A DNA stretch of 64,000 nucleotides from Alteromonas gracilis (GTDB taxonomy: Bacteria; Pseudomonadota; Gammaproteobacteria; Enterobacterales; Alteromonadaceae): contig NZ_PVNO01000031.1 of the NCBI RefSeq assembly GCF_002993325.1, positions 372,001-436,000 of the forward strand. Direction: 5' to 3'. The notes beneath the pieces are model-generated. The model made no database searches. It was given only the letters and a program-made list of their open reading frames with translations, and was not told the origin of the DNA. Shown here in pieces: positions 18,385-27,436 of this stretch; position 1 is the stretch's first letter, and each line of letters begins with the position of its first letter. The position numbers were made by a program, and so were the translations under genes.

Positions 18385-19674
18385 TTGTTTGACCGTTATG
18401 AAGCCGGTGAACAGGCTGTACTTGTTCATGTAAATTTTTCCGATGAAGACTCAAAAGAGGACTTAAGTGAGCTTGAATTGCTTGTGTCTTCGGCAGGGGT
18501 GAATGCGGCTGAAGTTATTACAACTTCACGTACCGCGCCTCTTGCTAAGTATTTCGTCGGCTCAGGTAAGGTAGAGGAAATAGCGGCAGCGGTAAGGGCA
18601 CATGATGCCAACGTTGTTATTTTCAATCACGCCCTTTCTCCTTCTCAGGAGCGAAATTTAGAGGCCGTGTGTAAATGCCGGGTGTTAGATAGAACGGGGC
18701 TCATTCTCGATATCTTTGCGCAACGCGCGAGAACTCACGAGGGTAAGCTCCAAGTTGAACTAGCTCAGTTGAGACATATCTCAACGCGTCTCATCAGAGG
18801 ATGGACCCACCTTGAGCGTCAAAAAGGTGGTATTGGTCTTCGCGGTCCGGGTGAAACACAGCTAGAGACTGACCGTCGTTTACTTCGTGGTCGTATTAAA
18901 GCCATTCTTCGTCGTTTGGAAAAAGTGCAGAAGCAACGAGAGCAGGGGCGCCGCTCTCGTAAACGCGCAGAAATTCCTACGGTATCCTTAGTTGGCTATA
19001 CGAATGCGGGTAAATCAACCCTGTTTAACACCATTACCGATTCTCACGTCTATGCTGCCGACCAGCTGTTTGCAACGCTAGATCCCACTTTACGTAAAAT
19101 CGAGTTGAAAGATGTAGGCCCTGCCATACTCGCAGACACGGTTGGTTTTATTCGTCATCTTCCCCATGACCTTGTTGCTGCGTTTAAAGCAACGCTTCAA
19201 GAAACTCAAGAAGCTGATTTACTGCTCCATGTTGTTGATGTTGCTGATGCAAAATATCGCGAAACCATGGATGAAGTTAACAACGTGCTTGAAGAAATAG
19301 AAGCGGGAGACATTCAACAATTACTAATCTGTAATAAGATTGATAAACTAGACGACGTAAATCCCCGTATAGAAAGAAACGATGAGGGCGTGCCCGTTCG
19401 AGTGTGGCTTTCTGCGCAGACAGGTGAAGGGACGGAATTATTAAGCCAAGCTTTAACCGAGTGTTTGGGTAAAAGCATGGTCAATTACACATTGAAGATT
19501 CCCCCTGCACAAAGTCGATTGCGCGGTGTGCTGTATGAGCTAAACTGCATTTCTAGCGAAGAGTACGACAGTCAGGGAGACTGGGTAGTGGACGTAAGAA
19601 TGCCCGCAGCTGACTGGAACAGATTGGAAAAGCGTCTGGAAAACGGAATATCAGAGTATGTTGTGCGACATTAG
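18385..19674 (+). CDS. hflX: Ribosome-splitting GTPase HflX
   Basis: GTPase that binds the large ribosomal subunit and splits stalled or heat-damaged ribosomes. It has 429 residues. TTG at 18385 is the start because the conserved FDRYEAGEQAVLVHV follows it directly and AAAGGTAA lies upstream. The HflX N-terminal domain contains ALSPSQERNLE and a Gly-rich GGIGLRGPGETQLETDRR linker. The G domain has the P-loop GYTNAGKSTLF near residues 202-212, DTVGFI and NKID. It follows hfq by 17 bases. Confidence 0.97.
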   Translation: MFDRYEAGEQAVLVHVNFSDEDSKEDLSELELLVSSAGVNAAEVITTSRTAPLAKYFVGSGKVEEIAAAVRAHDANVVIFNHALSPSQERNLEAVCKCRVLDRTGLILDIFAQRARTHEGKLQVELAQLRHISTRLIRGWTHLERQKGGIGLRGPGETQLETDRRLLRGRIKAILRRLEKVQKQREQGRRSRKRAEIPTVSLVGYTNAGKSTLFNTITDSHVYAADQLFATLDPTLRKIELKDVGPAILADTVGFIRHLPHDLVAAFKATLQETQEADLLLHVVDVADAKYRETMDEVNNVLEEIEAGDIQQLLICNKIDKLDDVNPRIERNDEGVPVRVWLSAQTGEGTELLSQALTECLGKSMVNYTLKIPPAQSRLRGVLYELNCISSEEYDSQGDWVVDVRMPAADWNRLEKRLENGISEYVVRH

Positions 19675-19741
19675 TCAGTGCTAGTCACTGGGTTGAGCAT
19701 AAAGAATTCAAAAATATAACAGTAATCTATGGAGTATCAGC

Positions 19742-20893
19742 ATGGCTTGGAATGAGCCGGGTGGCAATAATAACGACCCGTGGAAAAATCGCGGGGGGAA
19801 AGAACAAGGTCCCCCAGATCTAGACGATGTGTTTAAAAACTTATTCGGTAAGTTTGGAAAGTCAGGTGGTAACGGTGGTGGCTCAGGCAAAAGCCTTGGT
19901 GGCATCGGTGCGGGTATTCTCGTAGGCCTGCTCGTTGTGATCTGGTTTATCAGCGGGTTTTACACTATCCGTGAAGCAGAGCGTGGTGTAGTGCTGCGTT
20001 TTGGTGAGTATTATCAACAGGTTGAGCCGGGTCTCCGCTGGGCGCCAACGTTTATTGATACTGTGATACCTGTAGACGTTCAGTCAATACGCGATCAATC
20101 TTCATCTGGCTCTATGCTTACGGAAGATGAGAACGTTGTGAGTGTCCAAATGGAAATGCAATTTCGTGTTGTTGACCCTTTCCGTTGGACCTTCGCGGTG
20201 GAAAGCCCAGAGCAAAGCCTTAGTCAATCGCTAGACAGCGCAATTCGTTACGTTGTAGGTCATTCAAAAATGGATGACGTGCTCACCGATGGTCGTGAAG
20301 TTACTCGCCAGCGTGTGTGGGAAGAGCTCCAAGCGATTATTGAGCCTTACAATATGGGCGTGTCGATTATCGATATGAACTTCCGTGATGCCCGTCCACC
20401 TGAGCAAGTAAAAGATGCGTTTGATGACGCGATAGCTGCGCAAGAGGATGAACAGCGCTTTATTCGTGAAGCAGAAGCGTACGCAAGAGAGATCGAACCT
20501 CGTGCTCGTGGTCAAGTAAACCGCATGAACGAAGAAGCGCAAGCGTACAAAGAGCAGGTGACGCTGGAAGCGCAGGGTGAAGTTGCACGATTTAAAGAGC
20601 TTCTTCCGCAGTATGAGCGCGCTCCGCAAGTAACACGCGAACGTATTTATTTAGAAACGATGGAAGAAGTGTTAAGCAGCACCAGTAAGATCATGGTAGA
20701 CAGCAAGGGCGGTAACAACATGATGTACTTGCCACTTGATAAGATCATGGAGCGTCAGCAGTCTACATCTAAAGAACGTTCACGCAGCACATTAGAAGGC
20801 TTACAAGCACCGGTAACCGATGCAAATGGTCGCAGCCGTAATAGCTCGCCTACCTCAGGCCTTCGCGGTGACAGCTTTAGAGAGGGGAGATAA
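19742..20893 (+). CDS. hflK: FtsH protease modulator HflK
   Basis: SPFH/prohibitin-family membrane protein that with HflC forms a cage around FtsH. It has 383 residues. The N-terminal 55 residues are Gly-, Asn- and Asp-rich (MAWNEPGGNNNDPW). One membrane helix is at about 57-78, followed by the SPFH domain (GFYTIREAERGVVLRFGEY) and a long helical region rich in Ala, Glu and Gln. GGAG is well placed before the ATG. The stop is five bases before the hflC start. Confidence 0.96.
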   Translation: MAWNEPGGNNNDPWKNRGGKEQGPPDLDDVFKNLFGKFGKSGGNGGGSGKSLGGIGAGILVGLLVVIWFISGFYTIREAERGVVLRFGEYYQQVEPGLRWAPTFIDTVIPVDVQSIRDQSSSGSMLTEDENVVSVQMEMQFRVVDPFRWTFAVESPEQSLSQSLDSAIRYVVGHSKMDDVLTDGREVTRQRVWEELQAIIEPYNMGVSIIDMNFRDARPPEQVKDAFDDAIAAQEDEQRFIREAEAYAREIEPRARGQVNRMNEEAQAYKEQVTLEAQGEVARFKELLPQYERAPQVTRERIYLETMEEVLSSTSKIMVDSKGGNNMMYLPLDKIMERQQSTSKERSRSTLEGLQAPVTDANGRSRNSSPTSGLRGDSFREGR

Positions 20894-20898
20894 GTATA

Positions 20899-21780
20899 AT
20901 GAAGAATTTATTAATTGCAGTATTCGTTCTTCTTGTCTTGCTAGCATCAGGCTCTCTGTTTGCAGTTAAGGAAGGCGAGCGCGCTATCGTTATCCAGTTT
21001 GGTAAAGTACAAAGAGATGACGCCACGGGCGACACGAAAGTCTTTGAGCCGGGTCTTCACTTTAAGCTCCCGTTTATCGACTCAGTACGCGTACTTGATG
21101 CGCGAATTCAAACCCTTGACGGTTCTCCGGATCGCTTCGTAACAAGTGAGAAAAAAGACCTTATCGTTGATTCTTATGTTAAGTGGCGCATTGACGATTT
21201 TGCTCGCTACTACCTTTCAACAGGTGGTAATAAGCTGCAGGCTGAAGCGTTATTAAAGCAAAAAGTTAATAACGGTCTTCGTTCAGAGTTCGGTACGCGC
21301 ACTATTGCGCAGATTGTTTCTGGCGAGCGTTCTGCGCTTATGAATCAAGCGATGGAACAAGCTTCAACCTCGTCTGATGAACTGGGTATTGAGATTGTTG
21401 ACGTACGCGTTAAGCAGATTAACCTGCCTACTGAAGTGAGTAACTCAATCTTCCAACGTATGCGCGCAGAGCGCGCGGCAGTAGCCCGTGAGCACCGTTC
21501 AGAAGGTCAGGAGCAGGCTGAAGTCATAAAGGCTAATATTGATGCGAAAGTGACAGTTATGCTTGCTGACGCCGAGCGCAACGCTCGACAGCTTCGCGGT
21601 GAAGGTGATGCAATTGCTGCGCAAATTTATGCTGAAGCGTATTCGAAGAATGCAGACTTCTACAGCTTCTTGCGCAGTATGGATGCCTACAGAAATAGCT
21701 TCAATAGTAAGCAAGATGTTATGGTCATTGCCCCTGACAGTGATTTCTTTAAGTATATGAATCAGTCTAAAGGCAATTAA
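20899..21780 (+). CDS. hflC: FtsH protease modulator HflC
   Basis: Partner of HflK in the SPFH cage around FtsH. It has 293 residues, with an N-terminal membrane anchor (LLIAVFVLLVLLASGSLFAV), then the SPFH domain beginning KEGERAIVIQFGKV, and a helical C-terminal region ending in DSDFFKYM. A strong AGAGGGGAG lies just upstream within the end of hflK. It is the last gene of the cluster and is followed by a terminator. Confidence 0.96.
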   Translation: MKNLLIAVFVLLVLLASGSLFAVKEGERAIVIQFGKVQRDDATGDTKVFEPGLHFKLPFIDSVRVLDARIQTLDGSPDRFVTSEKKDLIVDSYVKWRIDDFARYYLSTGGNKLQAEALLKQKVNNGLRSEFGTRTIAQIVSGERSALMNQAMEQASTSSDELGIEIVDVRVKQINLPTEVSNSIFQRMRAERAAVAREHRSEGQEQAEVIKANIDAKVTVMLADAERNARQLRGEGDAIAAQIYAEAYSKNADFYSFLRSMDAYRNSFNSKQDVMVIAPDSDFFKYMNQSKGN

Positions 21781-21798
21781 CCCGTCCTTTATTTCCTT

Positions 21799-21830
21799 TA
21801 AAAAGCCAGTCTTTCCGACTGGCTTTTTTA
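21799..21830 (+). terminator. Terminator of the hfq-hflC cluster
   Basis: The perfect stem AAGCCAGTC / GACTGGCTT is followed by TTTTTA, 20 bases past the hflC stop. Confidence 0.93.
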
Positions 21831-22071
21831 TGCGAGCTTGTATATTAAGTTAATGATATTCTGACTTAATTTTCTTATTTAAAAAGCTTCGCAAGAAAGT
21901 TGTACAGGACGTTTACCTTTCATTTTCCCACTCTACTGCCAAATTTTCACTAAATCGGGTAAAATACCGCCTGACTACAATTAAAACGCGTCACTATTTC
22001 TGTATAAAGTTGGTGCCTTCCCAGCACTAATCTTAATGTGGTAGACGTCAATAAACGACAGAGGGAAGATT

Positions 22072-23673
22072 TTGACAACGGAAAACACAAATTCAGCGTC
22101 TGCCGATAAAAATGGCGGACAAGGCGGGTTATTTTCTCGATTTCTCGCTACGGTAGAATGGTTAGGAAACCTTCTCCCCCATCCAGTAACGTTATTTGCG
22201 CTACTTTCACTCTTCATCGTAGTGTTAAGTGGAATACTAGGCTTTTTCGATATTGCCGTTGCTGACCCACGCCCAGTTGGCGCAAAAGGTCGTGAAGAAG
22301 ACGGTATGATTGAAGTGATATCGCTTATGAGCGCAGAAGGGCTTCAGCGTATCGTTACTGGTTTGGTAACAAACTTTACCGGCTTTGCGCCGCTAGGTAC
22401 CGTACTTGTTGCACTGCTTGGTGTATCTGTCGCTGAACACTCCGGCCTGCTATCTGCGGCGATGCGAGCTCTGGTGATGAATGCATCAAAGCGTGCGGTA
22501 ACGTTTGCAATCGTCTTTGCTGGCATTATTTCAAACACGGCTTCAGAGCTTGGCTATGTGGTGCTTATTCCCTTAGCGGCTATGATTTTCCATTCCTTAG
22601 GCCGTCATCCCCTTGCTGGTCTTGCCGCAGCATTTGCTGGGGTCTCAGCTGGCTACAGTGCCAATCTATTGCTTGGTACCGTTGACCCTCTCCTTTCGGG
22701 TATTACTGAAGCGGCTGCTCATATGATTGACCCCGACTATATGGTTGGGCCGGAAGTGAATTGGTATTTCATGTTTATCAGTACGTTCGTTGTAGCGATC
22801 ATGGGCGCATTGGTCACTGAAAAGGTTGTTGAGCCTAGATTAGGAAAGTATGACCCTAGCGAAGCGTCAATAGACTTAGGCAAACAATCGATGGATGCGC
22901 CGACTGACCTAGAGAAGAAAGGTTTACGTTGGGCTGGTATTTCCTTTGTTGTTGTATGCGCTATCTTGGCATTGACCGTAGTGCCAGAAAACGGCATTTT
23001 ACGCCATCCTGAAACCGGCGAAGTGGCAGGCTCTCCATTTCTTAAAGGAATTGTTGCCTTCATCTTTATTACCTTCGCTATTCCTGGTTTCGTGTACGGC
23101 AAAGTTACGGAATCGATGAAGAACGATAAAGATGTCATCGATGCCATGTCTAAAAGCATGGGGGCCATGGGCCTTTACATTACGCTAGTATTTTTTGCTG
23201 CGCAGTTTGTTGCTTTCTTTAAGTGGACTAACTTAGGCACAGTTTTAGCGGTTAAAGGCGCTGCGTTGCTGCAAGCCGCTGGTCTAGACGGCCCAGCGGT
23301 ATTTATTCTGTTTATCTTGATGTGTGGTGTGGTTAACCTTTCTCTAGGCAGTGCCTCTGCTCAATGGGCTGTAACCGCTCCTATATTCGTGCCCATGCTT
23401 ATGCTAATTGGCTACGCGCCGGAAGTTATTCAAGCGGCTTACCGTATAGGGGATTCGGTTACGAATGTTATTGCGCCTATGATGAGTTATTTCGGACTTA
23501 TCTTGGCCATGGCTGCAAGGTATAAAAAAGACTTAGGTATGGGGACGCTTATCGCAATGATGTTGCCTTATTCCATGGTATTTATCGTAGGTTGGACCAT
23601 ACTCTTCTATATCTGGGTATTCCTGCTAGGTATGCCGGTGGGCCCAGGCGCGGCGACTTATTATCAGCCCTAA
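22072..23673 (+). CDS. AbgT-family transporter
   Basis: Inner-membrane transporter of the AbgT family (p-aminobenzoyl-glutamate importer in E. coli; some members export sulfonamides). It has 533 residues, with about a dozen hydrophobic segments. Family hallmarks include FLATVEWLGNLLPHPVTLFA near the N-terminus, NTASELGYVVLIPL, and the re-entrant GSASAQWAVTAPIFVPMLM segment. The TTG start at 22072 follows GAGGGAAG. It is monocistronic with a terminator downstream. No abgA/abgB-type hydrolase is nearby, so the substrate cannot be fixed. Confidence 0.93.
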   Translation: MTTENTNSASADKNGGQGGLFSRFLATVEWLGNLLPHPVTLFALLSLFIVVLSGILGFFDIAVADPRPVGAKGREEDGMIEVISLMSAEGLQRIVTGLVTNFTGFAPLGTVLVALLGVSVAEHSGLLSAAMRALVMNASKRAVTFAIVFAGIISNTASELGYVVLIPLAAMIFHSLGRHPLAGLAAAFAGVSAGYSANLLLGTVDPLLSGITEAAAHMIDPDYMVGPEVNWYFMFISTFVVAIMGALVTEKVVEPRLGKYDPSEASIDLGKQSMDAPTDLEKKGLRWAGISFVVVCAILALTVVPENGILRHPETGEVAGSPFLKGIVAFIFITFAIPGFVYGKVTESMKNDKDVIDAMSKSMGAMGLYITLVFFAAQFVAFFKWTNLGTVLAVKGAALLQAAGLDGPAVFILFILMCGVVNLSLGSASAQWAVTAPIFVPMLMLIGYAPEVIQAAYRIGDSVTNVIAPMMSYFGLILAMAARYKKDLGMGTLIAMMLPYSMVFIVGWTILFYIWVFLLGMPVGPGAATYYQP

Positions 23674-23718
23674 GCAAATAGTCTGACTCATCGCTGTACG
23701 GTTTACTCGGTGGCGAGC

Positions 23719-23769
23719 AAAAGCGGCACATGTTTATGAAAAATTTTTCTGAGCATTTGCCGCTTTTTT
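23719..23769 (+). terminator. Terminator after the AbgT-type gene
   Basis: The outer stem AAAAGCGGCA / TGCCGCTTTT is followed by TT. The 29-base loop can fold further through AAAAATTTTT. Confidence 0.7.
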
Positions 23770-23840
23770 AATATCTAAAAACTATCAACTTAATCGCACA
23801 TTTTTGACGTTATCAAAGATCATAAACTACGTTAATTCAG

Positions 23841-23846
23841 TATAAT
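23841..23846 (+). promoter_or_regulatory. Candidate -10 box for hemH
   Basis: TATAAT lies 37 bases before the hemH ATG. No convincing -35 is seen 16-18 bases upstream, so the assignment rests on the -10 alone. Confidence 0.4.
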
Positions 23847-23882
23847 ACGGATACAGCGCAGTACTTCTCGGAATAATCATAG

Positions 23883-24962
23883 ATGAAATACAAATCGAAT
23901 AACGGTTTCACCCACGGGCAAGCTGACAAAATCGGGGTGCTAGTAACAAATTTAGGAACACCGCAAGCACCAACTAAACAGGCGTTACGCCCATATTTGA
24001 AAGAGTTTCTTTCTGACCCTCGTGTGGTTGAAGTTCCAAAAGCGATTTGGTGGTTTATTCTTAACGGTATTATTTTAAATATTCGTCCCAAGCGTTCGGC
24101 AGAGGCCTATTCAACGGTTTGGACGGAAGAAGGCTCGCCTCTGATGGCAATCACGAAAGCGCAGGCGAGTGCTATAGCAGAACGTTGCAAAGCAAAATAC
24201 GGCGACGATGTTATTGTCGATTTCGCCATGCGTTACGGCAAGCCAGCGGTATCAGACACAATTGAAGCTATGCTTGCCAAAGGCGTGCGTAAGCTTGTGG
24301 TTTTACCCCTTTATCCGCAGTACAGCGCATCGACGACAGGCTCAACCTTTGATGCTATTGCCAAAGATTTTACCTCGCGCCGTTGGCTCCCCGAGTTTCG
24401 TTTTGTGAATCACTATCACGACCGCGATAACTTCATCACAGCGCTTGCCAACAAGGTAAAAGCCCACTGGGAGACGCATGGTAGAGCAGATAAGCTTATT
24501 TTGTCTTATCACGGTATTCCTAAACGTTATTTGATGAACGGCGACCCGTATCACTGTGAATGTCATAAAACATCACGACTACTTGCTGAAAAACTTGGGC
24601 TTTCACACGACGAATACATGACGACGTTTCAATCTCGTTTTGGTCGAGAAGAGTGGTTGAAGCCGTATACAGATGAAACCCTGAAATCTTTGCCTGAGAA
24701 GGGCGTTAAATCGATTCAGGTTATGTGCCCAGGCTTTTCAGCAGACTGCCTTGAAACTATTGAGGAAATTGGCGAAGAGAACCGCGAGTACTTTATGGAA
24801 GCAGGTGGAGAGCGTTATGAATATATTGCCGCACTAAACAGCGACAAAGAACATATCGATGTGCTTTTTGACATAGTGCAAGAAAACCTGCACGGCTGGA
24901 CAGTAGAATCTGATAATGGTCTGCGTGCTGGATTGGCGAGAGCTTTGGGCGCAGAAAAGTAG
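23883..24962 (+). CDS. hemH: Ferrochelatase HemH
   Basis: Inserts iron into protoporphyrin IX in the final step of haem synthesis. It has 359 residues. Conserved segments are VLVTNLGTPQAPT near residues 20-32, FAMRYGKPAV, LPLYPQYSASTTGS, the catalytic-His segment SYHGIPKRY near 209-217, and CPGFSADCLETIEEI with the conserved Glu. It is a single gene with a TATAAT box 37 bases upstream. A DUF4112 gene follows after about 100 bases. Confidence 0.97.
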   Translation: MKYKSNNGFTHGQADKIGVLVTNLGTPQAPTKQALRPYLKEFLSDPRVVEVPKAIWWFILNGIILNIRPKRSAEAYSTVWTEEGSPLMAITKAQASAIAERCKAKYGDDVIVDFAMRYGKPAVSDTIEAMLAKGVRKLVVLPLYPQYSASTTGSTFDAIAKDFTSRRWLPEFRFVNHYHDRDNFITALANKVKAHWETHGRADKLILSYHGIPKRYLMNGDPYHCECHKTSRLLAEKLGLSHDEYMTTFQSRFGREEWLKPYTDETLKSLPEKGVKSIQVMCPGFSADCLETIEEIGEENREYFMEAGGERYEYIAALNSDKEHIDVLFDIVQENLHGWTVESDNGLRAGLARALGAEK

Positions 24963-25068
24963 CGGCGCATTATTCTCGATTTGGTCTAAATCAGTCCCAT
25001 TTATTTTCGCCGGCCGCTTTTCACTAAGGCTATAGGGTTTAGCAATACGATTAAAGGGAGAGAACAAC

Positions 25069-25476
25069 GTGGACGCAAAAGCACCCAAGGCACTACTTAA
25101 AGCACAAAAACTGGCGAATCTGCTAGATACGGCCGTAAAGCTTCCTCTTATTCCAATAAGAATAGGTTTGGATTCCATTATTGGCCTTATCCCTGGCGCG
25201 GGTGACGCGCTTATGCTGTTTGTATCGTTGCGCATTGTTTGGCTAGGAAAATCTTTAGGTATGCCGAAAGCGCTTGTTGCGCAGATGGTTAAAAACTCGG
25301 CCATCGATTTTGGTTTAGGTTTTGTTCCATTCATCGGCGATATCGTTGACGTGTTTTACAAAGCGAATCAAAAAAATGTTCGCATTATGGAGCGCTGGTG
25401 GATAAGCGAAAATAAAGCGAACGTTGATGCCGCTACCCAAGCTAAACTAGCGCAGTGGGAAAGTGAAAACCCATAG
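25069..25476 (+). CDS. DUF4112 domain protein
   Basis: A 135-residue protein of the DUF4112 family, which is uncharacterised. It has an amphipathic N-terminal helix followed by the hallmark LDSIIGLIPGAGDALMLF and a second related GLGFVPFIGDIVDVFYKANQ, an internal duplication with two hydrophobic segments, so it is likely membrane-associated. The GTG start at 25069 follows AAAGGGAG. It follows hemH in the same direction, but the ~100-base gap suggests its own transcript. Confidence 0.85.
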   Translation: MDAKAPKALLKAQKLANLLDTAVKLPLIPIRIGLDSIIGLIPGAGDALMLFVSLRIVWLGKSLGMPKALVAQMVKNSAIDFGLGFVPFIGDIVDVFYKANQKNVRIMERWWISENKANVDAATQAKLAQWESENP

Positions 25477-25567
25477 GTCACAGCGTGATCATTTAAAGTA
25501 TCGGTCAAGCCATTAGTCCTTGGTTTGGCTTTGCTAGTCATTTCTTAAAGCCTCACTACAAACCTGT

Positions 25568-25601
25568 TTATCGCATAAACTTTTTACACTACATGCGATA
25601 A
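25568..25601. promoter_or_regulatory. Inverted repeat upstream of the acetolactate-synthase-like operon
   Basis: TTATCGCAT at 25568-25576 and its reverse complement ATGCGATAA at 25593-25601 are separated by 16 bases. This is the clearest structure in the 288-base gap before the operon. A second, shorter pair, CTCATT / AATGAG, lies at 25615-25634. It could be a bipartite operator or a hairpin; the following T-tract is absent, so a terminator is unlikely. Confidence 0.4.
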
Positions 25602-25764
25602 GCATGGGGCGGCCCTCATTCTCTTATTAATGAGTGAAATAGGGGGCAGAACATAACAATCGACTTACGTGTCATAAAAAAATATCAATCGTTTTTTATG
25701 CTGTTGCCGTAGGAATCAATCACAATCTATTAAAATATACCCTTCTACAAGGAGCGTGCAGCAC

Positions 25765-27405
25765 ATGAAAGCGTCCGATTTATTTGTGAAAGCGTTAGAA
25801 GCCGAAGGTGTGGAATACGTTTTTGGTATTCCCGGTGAAGAAAACCTCGATTTACTCGAGTCGTTGCGTGAGTCTTCGATTAAGTTGGTGCTAACTCGTC
25901 ATGAGCAAGGAGCAGGCTTTATGGCCGCTACCTATGGACGACTTACAGGAAAAGTCGGAGTATGTTTATCAACCCTCGGGCCGGGGGCTACCAATTTAGT
26001 GACTCCAGCGGCTTATGCTCAGTTAGGTGCTATGCCTATGCTTATGATTACTGGACAAAAGCCCATTAAAACCAGTAAGCAAGGTCGTTTTCAAGTGATT
26101 GATATTGTCGACATGATGCGCCCAATTACCAAGTTTACCAACCAAGTTGTAAGTGGTGACAGGATCCCTTCTACAGTAAGGGAGGCATTTCGACTCGCCT
26201 CTGAAGAGCGTCCGGGTGCAGTTCATATAGAACTTCCTGAGGATATAGCGGCAGAGCAAACGAGCGCACCGCTGTTAAAGCCTAGCGTAGCTCGTCGTCC
26301 TATTGCTGAATATAAAGCAATTTCTTCAGCTATTAGCATGATAGAAAACGCACAATCCCCTTTACTACTTATCGGCGCAGGTGCAAACCGTAAGCTAACA
26401 GCAAAAATGTTAAGGGAGTTCGTCGATAAAACCTGTATTCCCTTTGTTACTACGCAAATGGGCAAGGGCGTGCTAAACGAAAGCGATTCTCGATTTGCTG
26501 GGAATACGGCGCTGTCGGACGGAGACTTTGTTCACAGAGCGATAGAGCGTGCAGACCTCATTATTAATGTGGGCCATGATGTAGTAGAAAAACCACCGTT
26601 TTTTATGCACCACAACGACAAAAAAGTAATTCATGTTAATTTTGATTCGGCAGCCGTAGACCCGGTGTACTTTCCTCAACTTGAAGTGGTTGGTGACATT
26701 GCCAATAGCATTTGGCAAATAAAAGAAGGAATTACCCCGCAAGACAGTTGGAAACTCGATTTCTATAAAGACGTGCATCAAGCCTATGTCGAACATCGCG
26801 CCGAAGCGGAAGATGACAACCGATTCCCTATCTTACCCGAGCGTTTAGTGCGAGATATACGTAAGGTAATGCCAGACAACGGCATTGTTACGTTAGATAA
26901 CGGCATCTACAAAATTTGGTTTGCCAGAAACTACCCCGCTTACCACCCAAATACACTGCTTTTAGATAATGCACTAGCCTCAATGGGAGCAGGTTTGCCT
27001 TCCGCCATTGCCGCTAAACTCGTCAATCCAGATGCCCCTGTTTTAAGTGTCTGCGGTGACGGTGGCTTTATGATGAATAGCCAAGAGATTGAGACCGCTG
27101 TGAGGCTCAAGCTAGATCTTGTTGTGATCATATTGCGTGACGATGCGTATGGGATGATTAAATGGAAACAAGCAAACATGCAGTTTGATGAGTTTGGTTT
27201 AGACTACGGCAACCCTAATTTTGTCAAATATGCGCAAAGTTATGGCGCGCAGGGCTGGCGGGTAGATGATACCGACGTACTCATTCACATGGTGGATAAG
27301 TGTTTGAACACAAAAGGTGTGCACATTATCGATTGTCCCGTTGATTACAGCATGAATGACAAAACACTAAATCATACGATTAAAGAGCTAAGTGCTAAGC
27401 TTTAA
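25765..27405 (+). CDS. Acetolactate-synthase-like thiamine-diphosphate enzyme
   Basis: A 546-residue ThDP enzyme of the acetolactate synthase/pyruvate oxidase group. It has the PYR domain with the catalytic Glu (E47 in TRHEQGAGFMA), a central domain, and a PP domain with GDGG near residues 431-434. The second half of the cofactor motif, usually containing Asn in this region, reads RDDAYGM (about 458-464). No regulatory small subunit is adjacent. ATG at 25765 is chosen because AAGGAG lies ten bases upstream; GTG at 25756 is too close. It is followed after 31 bases by an aldehyde dehydrogenase, so a joint catabolic role is more likely than branched-chain amino acid synthesis. The substrate is unknown. 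Confidence 0.85.
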   Translation: MKASDLFVKALEAEGVEYVFGIPGEENLDLLESLRESSIKLVLTRHEQGAGFMAATYGRLTGKVGVCLSTLGPGATNLVTPAAYAQLGAMPMLMITGQKPIKTSKQGRFQVIDIVDMMRPITKFTNQVVSGDRIPSTVREAFRLASEERPGAVHIELPEDIAAEQTSAPLLKPSVARRPIAEYKAISSAISMIENAQSPLLLIGAGANRKLTAKMLREFVDKTCIPFVTTQMGKGVLNESDSRFAGNTALSDGDFVHRAIERADLIINVGHDVVEKPPFFMHHNDKKVIHVNFDSAAVDPVYFPQLEVVGDIANSIWQIKEGITPQDSWKLDFYKDVHQAYVEHRAEAEDDNRFPILPERLVRDIRKVMPDNGIVTLDNGIYKIWFARNYPAYHPNTLLLDNALASMGAGLPSAIAAKLVNPDAPVLSVCGDGGFMMNSQEIETAVRLKLDLVVIILRDDAYGMIKWKQANMQFDEFGLDYGNPNFVKYAQSYGAQGWRVDDTDVLIHMVDKCLNTKGVHIIDCPVDYSMNDKTLNHTIKELSAKL

Positions 27406-27436
27406 GCCAACGCAACATAACGTTAAGGAGTCAACG

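Noticed and set aside
22737..23168. Minus-strand frame of 143 codons inside the AbgT-type gene
   Set aside because: It is a shadow of the transporter frame; it has no ribosome binding site and no domain.
24961..25018. AGCGGC / GCCGCT as a terminator after hemH
   Set aside because: The loop is about 45 bases long and the stem short; not convincing.
24834..25334. Minus-strand frame of 166 codons across the end of hemH and DUF4112
   Set aside because: It runs antisense to two well-supported genes and matches no family I know.
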